Source of the DNA: CAIUMH01 sp037142475
GTDB taxonomy: Bacteria > Actinomycetota > Acidimicrobiia > Acidimicrobiales > RAAP-2
Length of the DNA: 5,049 nucleotides
NCBI GenBank assembly: GCA_037142475.1
Contig: JBAXAR010000137.1
Location: 1 to 5,049 of the forward strand
Direction: 5' to 3'
In this document: positions 1 through 5,049 of the stretch, piece by piece
Layout: every line of letters begins with the position of its first letter
How positions within the stretch are numbered: the first letter of the stretch is position 1
Program-made: the position numbers and the translations under genes
The notes under the pieces: generated by a model
What the model was told of the DNA's origin: nothing
The model's input: the letters and a program-made list of their open reading frames with translations, nothing else
The model's database searches: none

Positions 1-1043
1 GCCTGGACCCTTCCAAGTTCCCGGGGGGTCCGGTCCTGGGTCATGAGTGCCTGCATCGCGGGAAGGGCGAGGGCGAAGCCCGCTGATTCGACGAAACCCA
101 TCATGAGCAGGATCGGGATGGGAGCGACGAATGGATAGGCGGCGCAGAACATGACAGAGATCGAGAGTCCGCCAATGGCCATTGCTCGACGGTCGAAGCG
201 ATCCGCAGCCCAACCCGCAGCGCGTACGAACACGACGTAGGGGACGCTGAAGACCGTCCACGAGAGTCCAACTTGGAACGCCGACGCCCCGCGATGGCGC
301 AGCAGCAGGCTCCAGCACGCCTCGTAGACCCCGATGCCAAGACCGAGTGTCAGGGCGCCGAGCAGGGCGCCGAGGAGCGGGCGCGACATGCGGAGCCTGA
401 CGAGTTCCCCTTCGTGGGCTGGCATGACATCGTGAGCCTTGATCGACGAGCTGGTCAGGACGGGAATGGCGGCCAAGGTACAGAGCAACGCCGTGGTGAA
501 GAACAGCAGACCCATGTGAGCGATGCCAACAATGGCACCGAAGATCGGCCCAATGGCCGTGCCCCCAAGCTGGGCCGAGAAGATCCGTGAGACGGCCCGA
601 CCCCGGCGTTCGATGGGGATATTCGCCGCCACCATCGCCAAGGCGGCAACCTCGACCGCTCCGGCAGCCCCGCCCTGGGCGAAGCGCAGGGTCAGGAAAC
701 CCCAGTTCGACAATGGCAACAAGAAGGCCGCTGACGCGGCTGCATAGGCGAGCAGTCCACCGATGAGGACTGGGCGCCGACCGATTCGGTCGGCTAACCG
801 GCCAGCGGGGAACTGGGTGATGAGACCGGCAAGGAAGAAGGCACTCATCGTGAGGCCGATCAGGCCGCTCGATGCACCACGCTCTTTGAGATAGAGGGGA
901 AGGAGGGGGAGGATGGCCCCCGCCCCCAGCCATTCCAAGAAGACAACGAGACTGAGGCGCCCAACGAGGCGATCTGCGTGCTCAGCCTGTGCTGCTGACT
1001 GGGGCATTCCTGGCTCAGCAGGGACCTGATCAGGAGTTTCCAC
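1..1043 (-). CDS. MFS transporter, putative 12-TM exporter (3' end cut by window edge)
   Basis: An integral membrane protein of the major facilitator superfamily, probably a proton-coupled exporter of small molecules; the substrate cannot be told. 347 codons are present and the C-terminus lies beyond the left edge. Visible marks, numbering from the GTG: TM1 about residues 30-52; loop 2-3 motif A at about 78-90 (FPAGRLADRIGRR); an Arg120/Gln123/Gly124 motif B-like stretch; and GTAIGPIFGA at 161-170, which resembles motif C (gxxxGPxxGG), typical of the drug:H+ antiporter branch. A degenerate second motif A, GWAADRFDRR, sits at 277-286, the loop after TM8. I chose the GTG at 1043 because it follows an in-frame TAG by three codons and has a TAnnnT box 6 nt upstream, as in leaderless genes. 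The alternative ATG at 1007 has AGGA directly against it, which is too close for a good ribosome site. The gene is divergent from the SDR gene at 1188. MFS family assignment is firm; the exporter subclass is inferred. Confidence 0.9.
   Translation of the reverse strand, partial: METPDQVPAEPGMPQSAAQAEHADRLVGRLSLVVFLEWLGAGAILPLLPLYLKERGASSGLIGLTMSAFFLAGLITQFPAGRLADRIGRRPVLIGGLLAYAAASAAFLLPLSNWGFLTLRFAQGGAAGAVEVAALAMVAANIPIERRGRAVSRIFSAQLGGTAIGPIFGAIVGIAHMGLLFFTTALLCTLAAIPVLTSSSIKAHDVMPAHEGELVRLRMSRPLLGALLGALTLGLGIGVYEACWSLLLRHRGASAFQVGLSWTVFSVPYVVFVRAAGWAADRFDRRAMAIGGLSISVMFCAAYPFVAPIPILLMMGFVESAGFALALPAMQALMTQDRTPRELGRVQ
351..374 (-). repeat. Perfect 12-bp tandem duplication inside the MFS gene
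   Basis: The 12-mer cagggcgccgag occurs twice back to back (351-362 and 363-374). It lies in frame in the MFS gene and encodes a doubled Leu-Gly-Ala-Leu (about residues 224-231) in the first helix of the C-terminal half, after the cytoplasmic linker. A one-unit gain or loss would shift that helix by four residues without breaking the frame. It may be a simple slippage product, or just chance in a Leu/Ala/Gly-rich helix. Confidence 0.7.
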
Positions 1044-1049
1044 GCCGTC

Positions 1050-1055
1050 ACGCTA
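1050..1055 (-). promoter_or_regulatory. Putative -10 box of a leaderless promoter for the MFS gene
   Basis: On the minus strand TAGCGT (TAnnnT) is followed by six bases (GACGGC) and then the GTG at 1043. If transcription starts at that G, the hexamer falls at exactly -12 to -7. This is the geometry known for leaderless actinobacterial mRNAs, and it fits the absence of a Shine-Dalgarno sequence before the GTG. No convincing -35 hexamer is visible. TAnnnT boxes are common by chance, so this remains an inference. Confidence 0.4.
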
Positions 1056-1091
1056 CCCGTGTGGCGTCCACTCGTTGATTCCCGTCAGTGT

Positions 1092-1105
1092 CCTGACGTC
1101 TCAGG
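1092..1105. repeat. Inverted repeat CCTGA-CGTC-TCAGG in the divergent intergenic region
   Basis: Arms of 5 bp (1092-1096 and 1101-1105) are perfectly complementary around a 4-nt centre. It is the leftmost of three dyads between the divergent MFS and SDR genes. It could be part of an operator or a small hairpin; the arms are short enough that chance is possible. Confidence 0.35.
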
Positions 1106-1111
1106 GTGGAT

Positions 1112-1133
1112 CGTCACCTAGCGTTGGGTGACG
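1112..1133. promoter_or_regulatory. 7-bp inverted repeat, candidate operator between MFS and SDR genes
   Basis: CGTCACC (1112-1118) and GGTGACG (1127-1133) are perfect inverted arms separated by 8 nt, giving a 22-bp dyad. It lies between two divergent genes, about 55 bp upstream of the SDR start and about 70 bp from the MFS start, where a dimeric repressor could control both. The size suits TetR- or GntR-type operators, but I recognise no named consensus and no regulator gene is present in the window. A weak -10-like GATAAG (1136-1141) lies just after it on the plus strand. Confidence 0.4.
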
Positions 1134-1140
1134 TCGATAA

Positions 1141-1158
1141 GGCCCTGAAGCCGGGGCC
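1141..1158 (+). repeat. GC-rich stem-loop in the presumed SDR leader
   Basis: GGCCC (1141-1145) and GGGCC (1154-1158) can pair around an 8-nt loop, some 20 nt before the GGGGA ribosome site of the SDR gene. It could stabilise the leader or act as a weak structural element. There is no U-run, so it is not an intrinsic terminator. Confidence 0.3.
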
Positions 1159-1187
1159 CGGAACAGAGGGCGACGAACGGGGACGAC

Positions 1188-1967
1188 ATGGATCTTGACC
1201 TAAGAGACAACGTAGTTCTGGTCACCGGTGGATCCGACGGCCTCGGACTGGCATTGTGCGAAGCGCTGGTGGCGGAGGGTGCGGCGGTTGCTCTGTGCGG
1301 TCGCAACGAGGAGCGGCTGGCTCGGGCCGAGGCGAAGCTCCTCGCCGCAGGGGGAGAGGTCATGGCTCGTCGTTGTGATGTGACCGACCTCGCGCAGCTC
1401 GAGGCCATGGTCGCCGCCGTTCACGATCGCTTCGGTCGACTCGACGGGCTGGTGAACAATGCGGGTCAGGCTGCTGCCTCACCCGTTGTCGACGTGACCG
1501 AGGAGGGGTGGGAGCGCGATCTCGACCTCAAGCTCATGGCGGCGGTGAGGTTGGCTCGCCTCTGCTGTCCGATGCTGGCGGCCTCTCCGGGAGGATCAAT
1601 CGTCAACGTCCTCGCGATCGCGGGGAAGGCTCCGGGTGCTTCGAGCGCTCCCACCTCGATCTCGCGAGCTGCTGGGCTGGCGTTCACCAAGGCGCTCTCG
1701 CGAGACATTGCCTCGTCGGGGATCCGGGCCAACGCCATTCTCATTGGTCTGGTGGAATCGGGTCAGTGGGCTCGACTTTCGGAGGCGGCGGGAACCCCAC
1801 TCAAGGACCTCTATGCCTCGCTTGCAACAGGGGCTCAGATTCCACTGGGCCGAGTCGGACGAGCGGCGGAGTTCGCTGACCTTGCGACGTTCCTGCTCTC
1901 GCCTCGAAGCTCGTACATCACGGGCGTGGGCATCAATCTCGACGGTGGCTTGAGCCCGGTCACCTGA
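1188..1967 (+). CDS. SDR-family protein with degenerate active site
   Basis: A 259-residue protein of classical short-chain dehydrogenase/reductase length and fold. The dinucleotide-binding half is intact: TGGSDGLG at 13-20, an Arg39 after strand 2 that suggests NADP(H), D64-V65 contacting adenine, and NNAG at 90-93. The C-terminus ends in the usual ITGVGINLDGG. The catalytic tetrad is not intact. Aligned to the family pattern, Asn becomes Lys115, Ser becomes Ala143 (NVLAIAG), Tyr becomes Thr156 and Lys becomes Arg160 (PTSISRAAG). Classical carbonyl reduction is therefore doubtful. The protein may bind nucleotide without turnover, act as a partner subunit, or use other chemistry. The clean reading frame and intact binding motifs argue against a pseudogene. 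GGGGA at 1179-1183 lies 4 nt before the ATG and supports this start. It is divergent from the MFS exporter and converges on the CadD-like gene, with only 36 bp between the stops. Fold certain; function unknown. Confidence 0.92.
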   Translation: MDLDLRDNVVLVTGGSDGLGLALCEALVAEGAAVALCGRNEERLARAEAKLLAAGGEVMARRCDVTDLAQLEAMVAAVHDRFGRLDGLVNNAGQAAASPVVDVTEEGWERDLDLKLMAAVRLARLCCPMLAASPGGSIVNVLAIAGKAPGASSAPTSISRAAGLAFTKALSRDIASSGIRANAILIGLVESGQWARLSEAAGTPLKDLYASLATGAQIPLGRVGRAAEFADLATFLLSPRSSYITGVGINLDGGLSPVT

Positions 1968-2003
1968 CCCCGTCATCGTGCTCAATCGAGACCCCGGAGG
2001 ATC

Positions 2004-2570
2004 TCAGAGACCGAACGTCCCCGAGCGCACGATGATGATCACTCCAAGGGCGACGAAGAGGACAGGAAGGGCGAGCGGGCCGACCTTCTCCACCTGAGCC
2101 CTCGCAGCAGGATGGCGTCCGATCCACCCCGCGAGTCCGATGAGACCGAGGTCGGCAAGCACCCAGATCCCTACCGAGACCACACCACCGAGTAGTCCGC
2201 TGGTGGCGAGGATGGGGAGGTAGACCCCCACATTGTCGGCGCTAATGGCCAGGGTCACACCGAGGGACGAAAGAAAACCCGCCGCGGCGGGGACTGTCCG
2301 GTCGTCGGATCGATGCTGGAAGAGCAGGACTCCGGCCCTGATTCCTAGGGTAAGGGGAATGAGGCCCATCAGGCCGATGAGGGTGTGAGGAACCACTTTG
2401 AGTCCCGAACCGAGAAGAGCGCAGAGTGCGATCACGATGATGGTGGCCGTGAACTGACCCTCGGCTATTCGGCGATGACGCCGAGGTTCTGTCGCAGCCA
2501 TCTGGGCGCCGAGCGCGAGGAGATTGTCGACGTTGGTTCCGACAAAGGCTCCGAGTGCCAGAGCAGCCAT
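2004..2570 (-). CDS. CadD-family (cadmium-resistance type) membrane transporter
   Basis: A 188-residue, very hydrophobic protein resembling the CadD/Cad family (Pfam Cad), whose characterised members give cadmium resistance, probably by efflux. Two related halves each carry an acidic DN motif in a membrane segment: TNVDN at 12-16 and SADNVGVY at 110-117. A GLIPLTLGI segment at 69-77 is also typical. About five membrane segments can be seen (roughly 1-24, 40-58, 63-84, 100-150 as a pair, 163-182), joined by a basic loop at 30-34. The length is close to the family's usual ~190-210. The ATG at 2570 is the only standard start after an in-frame TGA, and no Shine-Dalgarno sequence precedes it. The upstream in-frame codons are hydrophobic but contain no start. 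It lies 97 bp downstream of the second SDR gene on the same strand. No metal-sensing regulator is adjacent, so the actual substrate is open. Confidence 0.82.
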   Translation of the reverse strand: MAALALGAFVGTNVDNLLALGAQMAATEPRRHRRIAEGQFTATIIVIALCALLGSGLKVVPHTLIGLMGLIPLTLGIRAGVLLFQHRSDDRTVPAAAGFLSSLGVTLAISADNVGVYLPILATSGLLGGVVSVGIWVLADLGLIGLAGWIGRHPAARAQVEKVGPLALPVLFVALGVIIIVRSGTFGL

Positions 2571-2604
2571 GGTGAGGAGTGAGATCGTGATGAACGGACC
2601 GTAG

Positions 2605-2631
2605 CGGCAATGAGTCGGTGGCGTCTTGCCG
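2605..2631. promoter_or_regulatory. Inverted repeat upstream of the CadD-like gene
   Basis: CGGCAA (2605-2610) and TTGCCG (2626-2631) are perfect 6-bp inverted arms with a 15-nt spacer, in the 97-bp gap between the second SDR gene and the CadD-like gene. On the minus strand a weak pair AAGACG / TACGGT with an 18-nt spacing overlaps the dyad, so it could be an operator on a dedicated promoter. The match to consensus is poor, and it does not resemble the known ArsR/SmtB or MerR operator layouts. Confidence 0.28.
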
Positions 2632-2667
2632 AGAGATCACCGCCCGGCTCTTTCTTACGATGGCAGC

Positions 2668-3441
2668 CTAGACCGAGTAGCCACCGTCAACGCAGAGGTG
2701 CTGGCCGCTGATGAAGCGGGCGCGGTCGCTGGCCAAGAAGCAAGCCGCCTCAGCGACATCAGTCGCTGTCCCGAACCGACGCAACGGGATGTTGGCTCGT
2801 GTCACCTCGAGGGCGGCGTCATCGAGATCACCAGACGCCATCAGGCGGGCCGCCATCCCATCAGTGAGCATGCCCGGTCCAACGGAGTTCGCTCGCACTC
2901 CGAATCGACCCTCTTCGGCACAGAGGGCCCGGACGACTTGCTCGACCGCACCCTTGGTTCCCGAGGAGAGACCATCTCGCACTGGGTAGCGCTCAGTGGC
3001 GGCGGTAGTGATTGCCACAATGGAGCCCTCGGCGGCCCGAAGGTGGGGCAGAGAAGCATGAACGACGTTGAAGAAGCCGGCGGCCTCCTCAAGGAGGTGG
3101 GTCGCATAGGTGGCGGGATCAACCTTGGAGAGGTGGACCTGAGGGACGTGGGGGCCAGCAGCATGGATAAGGGTATGGAGACCGCCGAATGTCTCGACGA
3201 TGTCAGCGACTGCTTCGGCAGTTGCCTCGGCATCGGTGAGGTCGAGAGCGACCGCAGTGGCCTGGCGACCTGATCCGGCAATGGTGGCGACGACCGCCCC
3301 GGCAGCGGTCTCGTTGCTGCGGTAGGTGATCGCGACATCGGATCCTCGAACTGCAAGGAGCAGGGCAATCGCAGCGCCGATTCCACCGGAGCCACCGGTC
3401 ACCAGTGCTGCACCGGTCCGACCGCTCATCTCCCCTGCCAC
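2668..3441 (-). CDS. SDR-family oxidoreductase-like protein lacking the catalytic tyrosine
   Basis: A 257-residue short-chain dehydrogenase/reductase fold, FabG-like in its ends. Seen: TGGSGGIG at 15-22, YRSNE at 40-44 (Arg41 suggests NADPH), ALDLTD at 65-70, HAAG at 93-96 in place of NNAG, and a closing ISGQHLCVDGG. Around the active site Lys163 is kept (SSGTKGAV). The residue four before it is Ser159 rather than Tyr, the Ser position is Thr146, and the usual Asn is about Glu119. FabI/FabL-type enoyl reductases place Tyr seven before Lys, but here that is Asp156; the nearest Tyr is 152. Classical SDR catalysis is not supported as it stands. The GTG at 3441 starts 2 nt after the CoA-transferase stop, implying translational coupling. 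An ATG four codons in (3429) is an alternative, but its AGGGGAG directly abuts it. Likely co-transcribed with and functionally tied to the CoA-transferase. Fold certain; activity uncertain. Confidence 0.92.
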   Translation of the reverse strand: MAGEMSGRTGAALVTGGSGGIGAAIALLLAVRGSDVAITYRSNETAAGAVVATIAGSGRQATAVALDLTDAEATAEAVADIVETFGGLHTLIHAAGPHVPQVHLSKVDPATYATHLLEEAAGFFNVVHASLPHLRAAEGSIVAITTAATERYPVRDGLSSGTKGAVEQVVRALCAEEGRFGVRANSVGPGMLTDGMAARLMASGDLDDAALEVTRANIPLRRFGTATDVAEAACFLASDRARFISGQHLCVDGGYSV

Positions 3442-3443
3442 TC

Positions 3444-4676
3444 TCAGCCCAGTGCTCCAGCGGCGCGAGCAGCGGTGATCTGGGCCTCGTCATAGCCGAG
3501 GACGTCGCGAAGGACGTCGTCGCTGTGCTGCCCGACGGTCGGGGCCTTTGAGGGGACAGGGAGATGCTCGCCGATGAACTTGATGGGGCCGGCGATCTGT
3601 TCGGCGCCAAGCTGCTCGACGCTGTAGAGCGGGAACCGATCTTTGAACTGTGGGTCCTCAAGCAGGGTTTTGGGGGTGTTGACCGGAGCGAGTGGCGTGT
3701 TCACCGCGTTGCCAAAGTCGAGCCATTCGACCAGGGTCTTGGTGAGGAAGATCGCCTTGAGTTCTGCTTGGAGTTCTCGGTTCCCTCGTGCGTGATCGGC
3801 ATAGGTCGATCCAGGCCAGCGTTCGAAGAGCTCGCGACGGTCCAAGGCCCCGCAGAAGTTTTTCCAGAAGGCCTGCTCAGAGGCCATGAACAGGACGTGT
3901 CGCCCGTCCGAGGTCTCGTAGACCTGGTAGCGGACGCCCTCCTTCATGCCAGCGGTCCCTGGAGCCCGCCGCTCGTAGTTGTCGCTCTTGTTCCCGGTGA
4001 CCACATCTTCGGGTCGCTCGTAGGCCCTCCAGGTTTCCGACCGGAGCCAATCCATTGCTGCTGAGGCATCAGACTGGGCGACTTCAAGGAACGAGCCCTC
4101 ACCGGTCTCGCGGGCACGGATGATTCCGGCGAGCAGGCCGAGTGCTCCGAAGAGCGGACCGGCGTGGATGCCGGTCGAGGGGTGCTCAGGGAGGTAGCAG
4201 AAGCCCTCCTCGTCCTCGGCGACGTTCACGAGCCCTGCCCAGACGTCGTAGGCCACGCCGTGGCTGGGCATGTTCTTGTACGGGCCGGTCATGCCGTAAC
4301 CCGAGATCGAGCAGAACACGATCTTCGGGTTGATCTCCTTGAGATCTTCGAAGCCCAGGCCTCGTCGAGCCAGGCCTCCGGGACGCATTGCCTCGATCAC
4401 CGCATCGGCATCGCGACAGAGCTCTCGAAAGATCCCGACGCCTTCGTCGGTCTTCAGGTCAAGAGTGATTGATCGCTTGCCACGATTGATGTGAAGGTGC
4501 ATCAGCGAGACACCTTCGATGATCGGCCAAGTCATGTCACGGACGTAGTCACCTTGGGGCGGCTCAATCTTGATCACGTCAGCACCGAGGTCAATCAGGG
4601 TGTTCGTGATCTCTGCGGGTCCGAGCGCTGAGCACTCGATAATCCGGACTCCGTGGAGTGGGGCAAAAGCTGGCAT
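3444..4676 (-). CDS. CaiB/BaiF family III CoA-transferase homologue
   Basis: A 410-residue cytoplasmic protein of the family III CoA-transferases, which move CoA between carboxylic acids or, in the AMACR branch, epimerise acyl-CoAs. Length and order of motifs fit: GVRIIE at 9-14, LGADVIKIEPPQGDYVR at 30-46, NRGKRSITLDLK at 64-75, a MRPG at 97-100, SISGYGMTGPY at 123-133, then RARETGEGSFLEV at 187-199 and a C-terminal SDDVLRDVLGY. The catalytic Asp that carries the acyl anhydride, expected before the HAGPLFGALG helix, is Gly169 here (codon GGC, one base from GAC), with Ile170 next to it. His139 matches the AMACR His126 region. Whether the protein is active is therefore unclear. I place the start at ATG 4676 because AGGAGG lies 4 nt upstream; a GTG at 4727 would add 17 poorly conserved residues. 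It heads a two-gene unit with the SDR gene that begins 2 nt after its stop. Family certain; substrate unknown. Confidence 0.93.
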   Translation of the reverse strand: MPAFAPLHGVRIIECSALGPAEITNTLIDLGADVIKIEPPQGDYVRDMTWPIIEGVSLMHLHINRGKRSITLDLKTDEGVGIFRELCRDADAVIEAMRPGGLARRGLGFEDLKEINPKIVFCSISGYGMTGPYKNMPSHGVAYDVWAGLVNVAEDEEGFCYLPEHPSTGIHAGPLFGALGLLAGIIRARETGEGSFLEVAQSDASAAMDWLRSETWRAYERPEDVVTGNKSDNYERRAPGTAGMKEGVRYQVYETSDGRHVLFMASEQAFWKNFCGALDRRELFERWPGSTYADHARGNRELQAELKAIFLTKTLVEWLDFGNAVNTPLAPVNTPKTLLEDPQFKDRFPLYSVEQLGAEQIAGPIKFIGEHLPVPSKAPTVGQHSDDVLRDVLGYDEAQITAARAAGALG

Positions 4677-4680
4677 CGTT

Positions 4681-4686
4681 CCTCCT
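4681..4686 (-). promoter_or_regulatory. Strong Shine-Dalgarno that fixes the CoA-transferase start
   Basis: On the minus strand a full AGGAGG stands 4 nt (AACG) before the ATG at 4676. It is the best ribosome-binding site in the window and decides for this ATG over the longer GTG frame at 4727. It predicts strong translation of the first gene of the unit. Confidence 0.8.
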
Positions 4687-4698
4687 TCAGGCTTCTTG

Positions 4699-4704
4699 AG
4701 GTTA
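4699..4704 (-). promoter_or_regulatory. Possible -10 box for the CoA-transferase/SDR unit
   Basis: TAACCT (TAnnnT) on the minus strand, 22 nt before the ATG, would give a leader of roughly 15 nt that includes the AGGAGG. No clear -35 lies 16-18 nt further upstream. A short hairpin CCCAC-GAGG-GTGGG (4723-4736) sits just upstream, between this gene and the divergent small ORF. Weak evidence only. Confidence 0.28.
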
Positions 4705-4789
4705 CCTGACGGCCTCGAGGTACCCACGAGGGTGGGCTCTGTATGCCGCCCTGGTATCTCGTGTGAGCGATCGATGAGAGCATGGCGAA

Positions 4790-4987
4790 GTGGACGAAGA
4801 TGATCTTCTTGAGCCGAACCCAGTTGACGAGCCGCGACGGACTCGCTTAGCCCTTGCTGCTCTGGCAGTGCTCAGCCGGGATTCAGTCAGCCCTCTTGAG
4901 CGACAGTGGGCCCGTCAGGTCTATGACTTGACCATGGCCCTCGGTGAAGCCAGAAGCGACACAGCCTCTGAGGCCGAAGGGCCGTAG
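4790..4987 (+). CDS. Small hypothetical protein (65 aa)
   Basis: A small ORF starting at GTG, the first start after an in-frame TGA. I do not recognise a family. The product is soluble and charged: an acidic N-terminus (DEDDLLEPNPVDEP), an Ala/Leu-rich helical stretch at about 18-29 (TRLALAALAVLS), a second likely helix at 35-54 (LERQWARQVYDLTMALGEAR, amphipathic), and an acidic tail. No signal peptide, membrane segment or metal-binding cysteines are present. It fills the gap between the CoA-transferase, from which it is divergent, and a minus-strand gene whose end lies 5 nt past its own stop. The tidy fit between neighbours favours a real gene. Against it stand the lack of a good ribosome site (only a weak GAGAG about 9 nt upstream) and the short length. 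Confidence 0.45.
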   Translation: MDEDDLLEPNPVDEPRRTRLALAALAVLSRDSVSPLERQWARQVYDLTMALGEARSDTASEAEGP

Positions 4988-4992
4988 CTCGG

Positions 4993-5049
4993 TCAAAACA
5001 GCGTGTCGGGTGTAGCGAGCTCGACGAGTTCCGGTCCGTCGTTGCGGAC
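4993..5049 (-). CDS. C-terminal end of a gene entering from the right edge
   Basis: The minus strand is open from the window edge for 18 codons and then stops at TGA (4993-4995). The tail reads VRNDGPELVELATPDTLF, a composition and polar-hydrophobic pattern consistent with a real protein terminus. Too little is present to name a family. It converges on the small plus-strand ORF with only 5 nt between the two stops, and would lie upstream of the CoA-transferase on the same strand. Confidence 0.4.
   Translation of the reverse strand, partial: VRNDGPELVELATPDTLF

Noticed and set aside
1596..1985. 129-codon minus-strand frame opposite the first SDR gene
   Set aside because: Low-complexity Arg/Ser-rich translation typical of a shadow; the plus-strand SDR explains the region.
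1968..2003. Possible bidirectional terminator between the convergent SDR and CadD-like genes
   Set aside because: Only an imperfect short stem (GAGACC / GATCTC) is present and there is no T-run on either strand.
2242..2640. 132-codon minus-strand frame overlapping the CadD-like gene in another frame
   Set aside because: Arg/Ser/Pro/His-rich translation with no hydrophobic or domain pattern, whereas the overlapping frame encodes a clear membrane protein.
2626..3273. 215-codon open frame on the plus strand opposite the second SDR gene
   Set aside because: It mirrors the SDR gene, has no recognisable domain, and is the kind of antisense frame that GC-rich coding DNA produces by chance.
3564..4064. 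166-codon plus-strand frame opposite the CoA-transferase
   Set aside because: The minus strand carries a full set of CoA-transferase motifs across the same bases; the antisense frame shows no family signal.
4677..4727. Longer CoA-transferase start at GTG 4727
   Set aside because: The extra 17 residues would be encoded by the stretch containing the AGGAGG ribosome site and the possible -10 box; ATG 4676 fits the family N-terminus.
4971..4992. GGCC-GAAG-GGCC mini-hairpin at the end of the small ORF
   Set aside because: A 4-bp stem of a self-complementary tetramer, with no T-run; expected by chance in GC-rich DNA.

Overview
The window looks like chromosomal DNA from a GC-rich bacterium, most likely an actinomycete-type lineage (Actinomycetota, perhaps Acidimicrobiia). 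This rests on visibly high GC, frequent GTG starts, one gene with a leaderless-type promoter/start arrangement, and a mix of short-chain dehydrogenase (SDR), family III CoA-transferase and MFS genes. The taxonomic call is an inference. No mobile element, RNA gene or CRISPR array was seen.

Layout, left to right. Positions 1-1043 (minus) hold a major facilitator superfamily exporter whose 3' end runs off the left edge. It is divergent from an SDR-family gene (1188-1967, plus). The 144-bp gap between them contains a TAnnnT box abutting the MFS GTG start and three short inverted repeats. The SDR gene converges on a CadD-family transporter (2004-2570, minus). Upstream of that transporter, also on the minus strand, are a second SDR gene (2668-3441) and a family III CoA-transferase (3444-4676). 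These two lie 2 nt apart and are almost certainly one transcription unit, CoA-transferase first. A small plus-strand ORF (4790-4987) follows. It ends 5 nt from the end of a minus-strand gene fragment (4993-5049) that enters from the right edge.

The most striking point is shared by the three enzyme-family proteins. Each keeps its recognisable fold motifs but lacks the classical catalytic residues. The first SDR has Ala, Thr and Arg where Ser, Tyr and Lys are expected, and Lys at the usual Asn. The second SDR keeps the Lys but has Thr for Ser and Ser for the Tyr. The CoA-transferase has Gly (about residue 169) where the acyl-carrying Asp is expected. These are read from the translation and aligned by eye. 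Whether they represent loss of activity, a different chemistry, or a property of whole divergent subfamilies cannot be decided here.

A working picture, by inference only, is a small accessory CoA-ester or carbonyl metabolism locus flanked by two membrane exporters. No pathway can be named.
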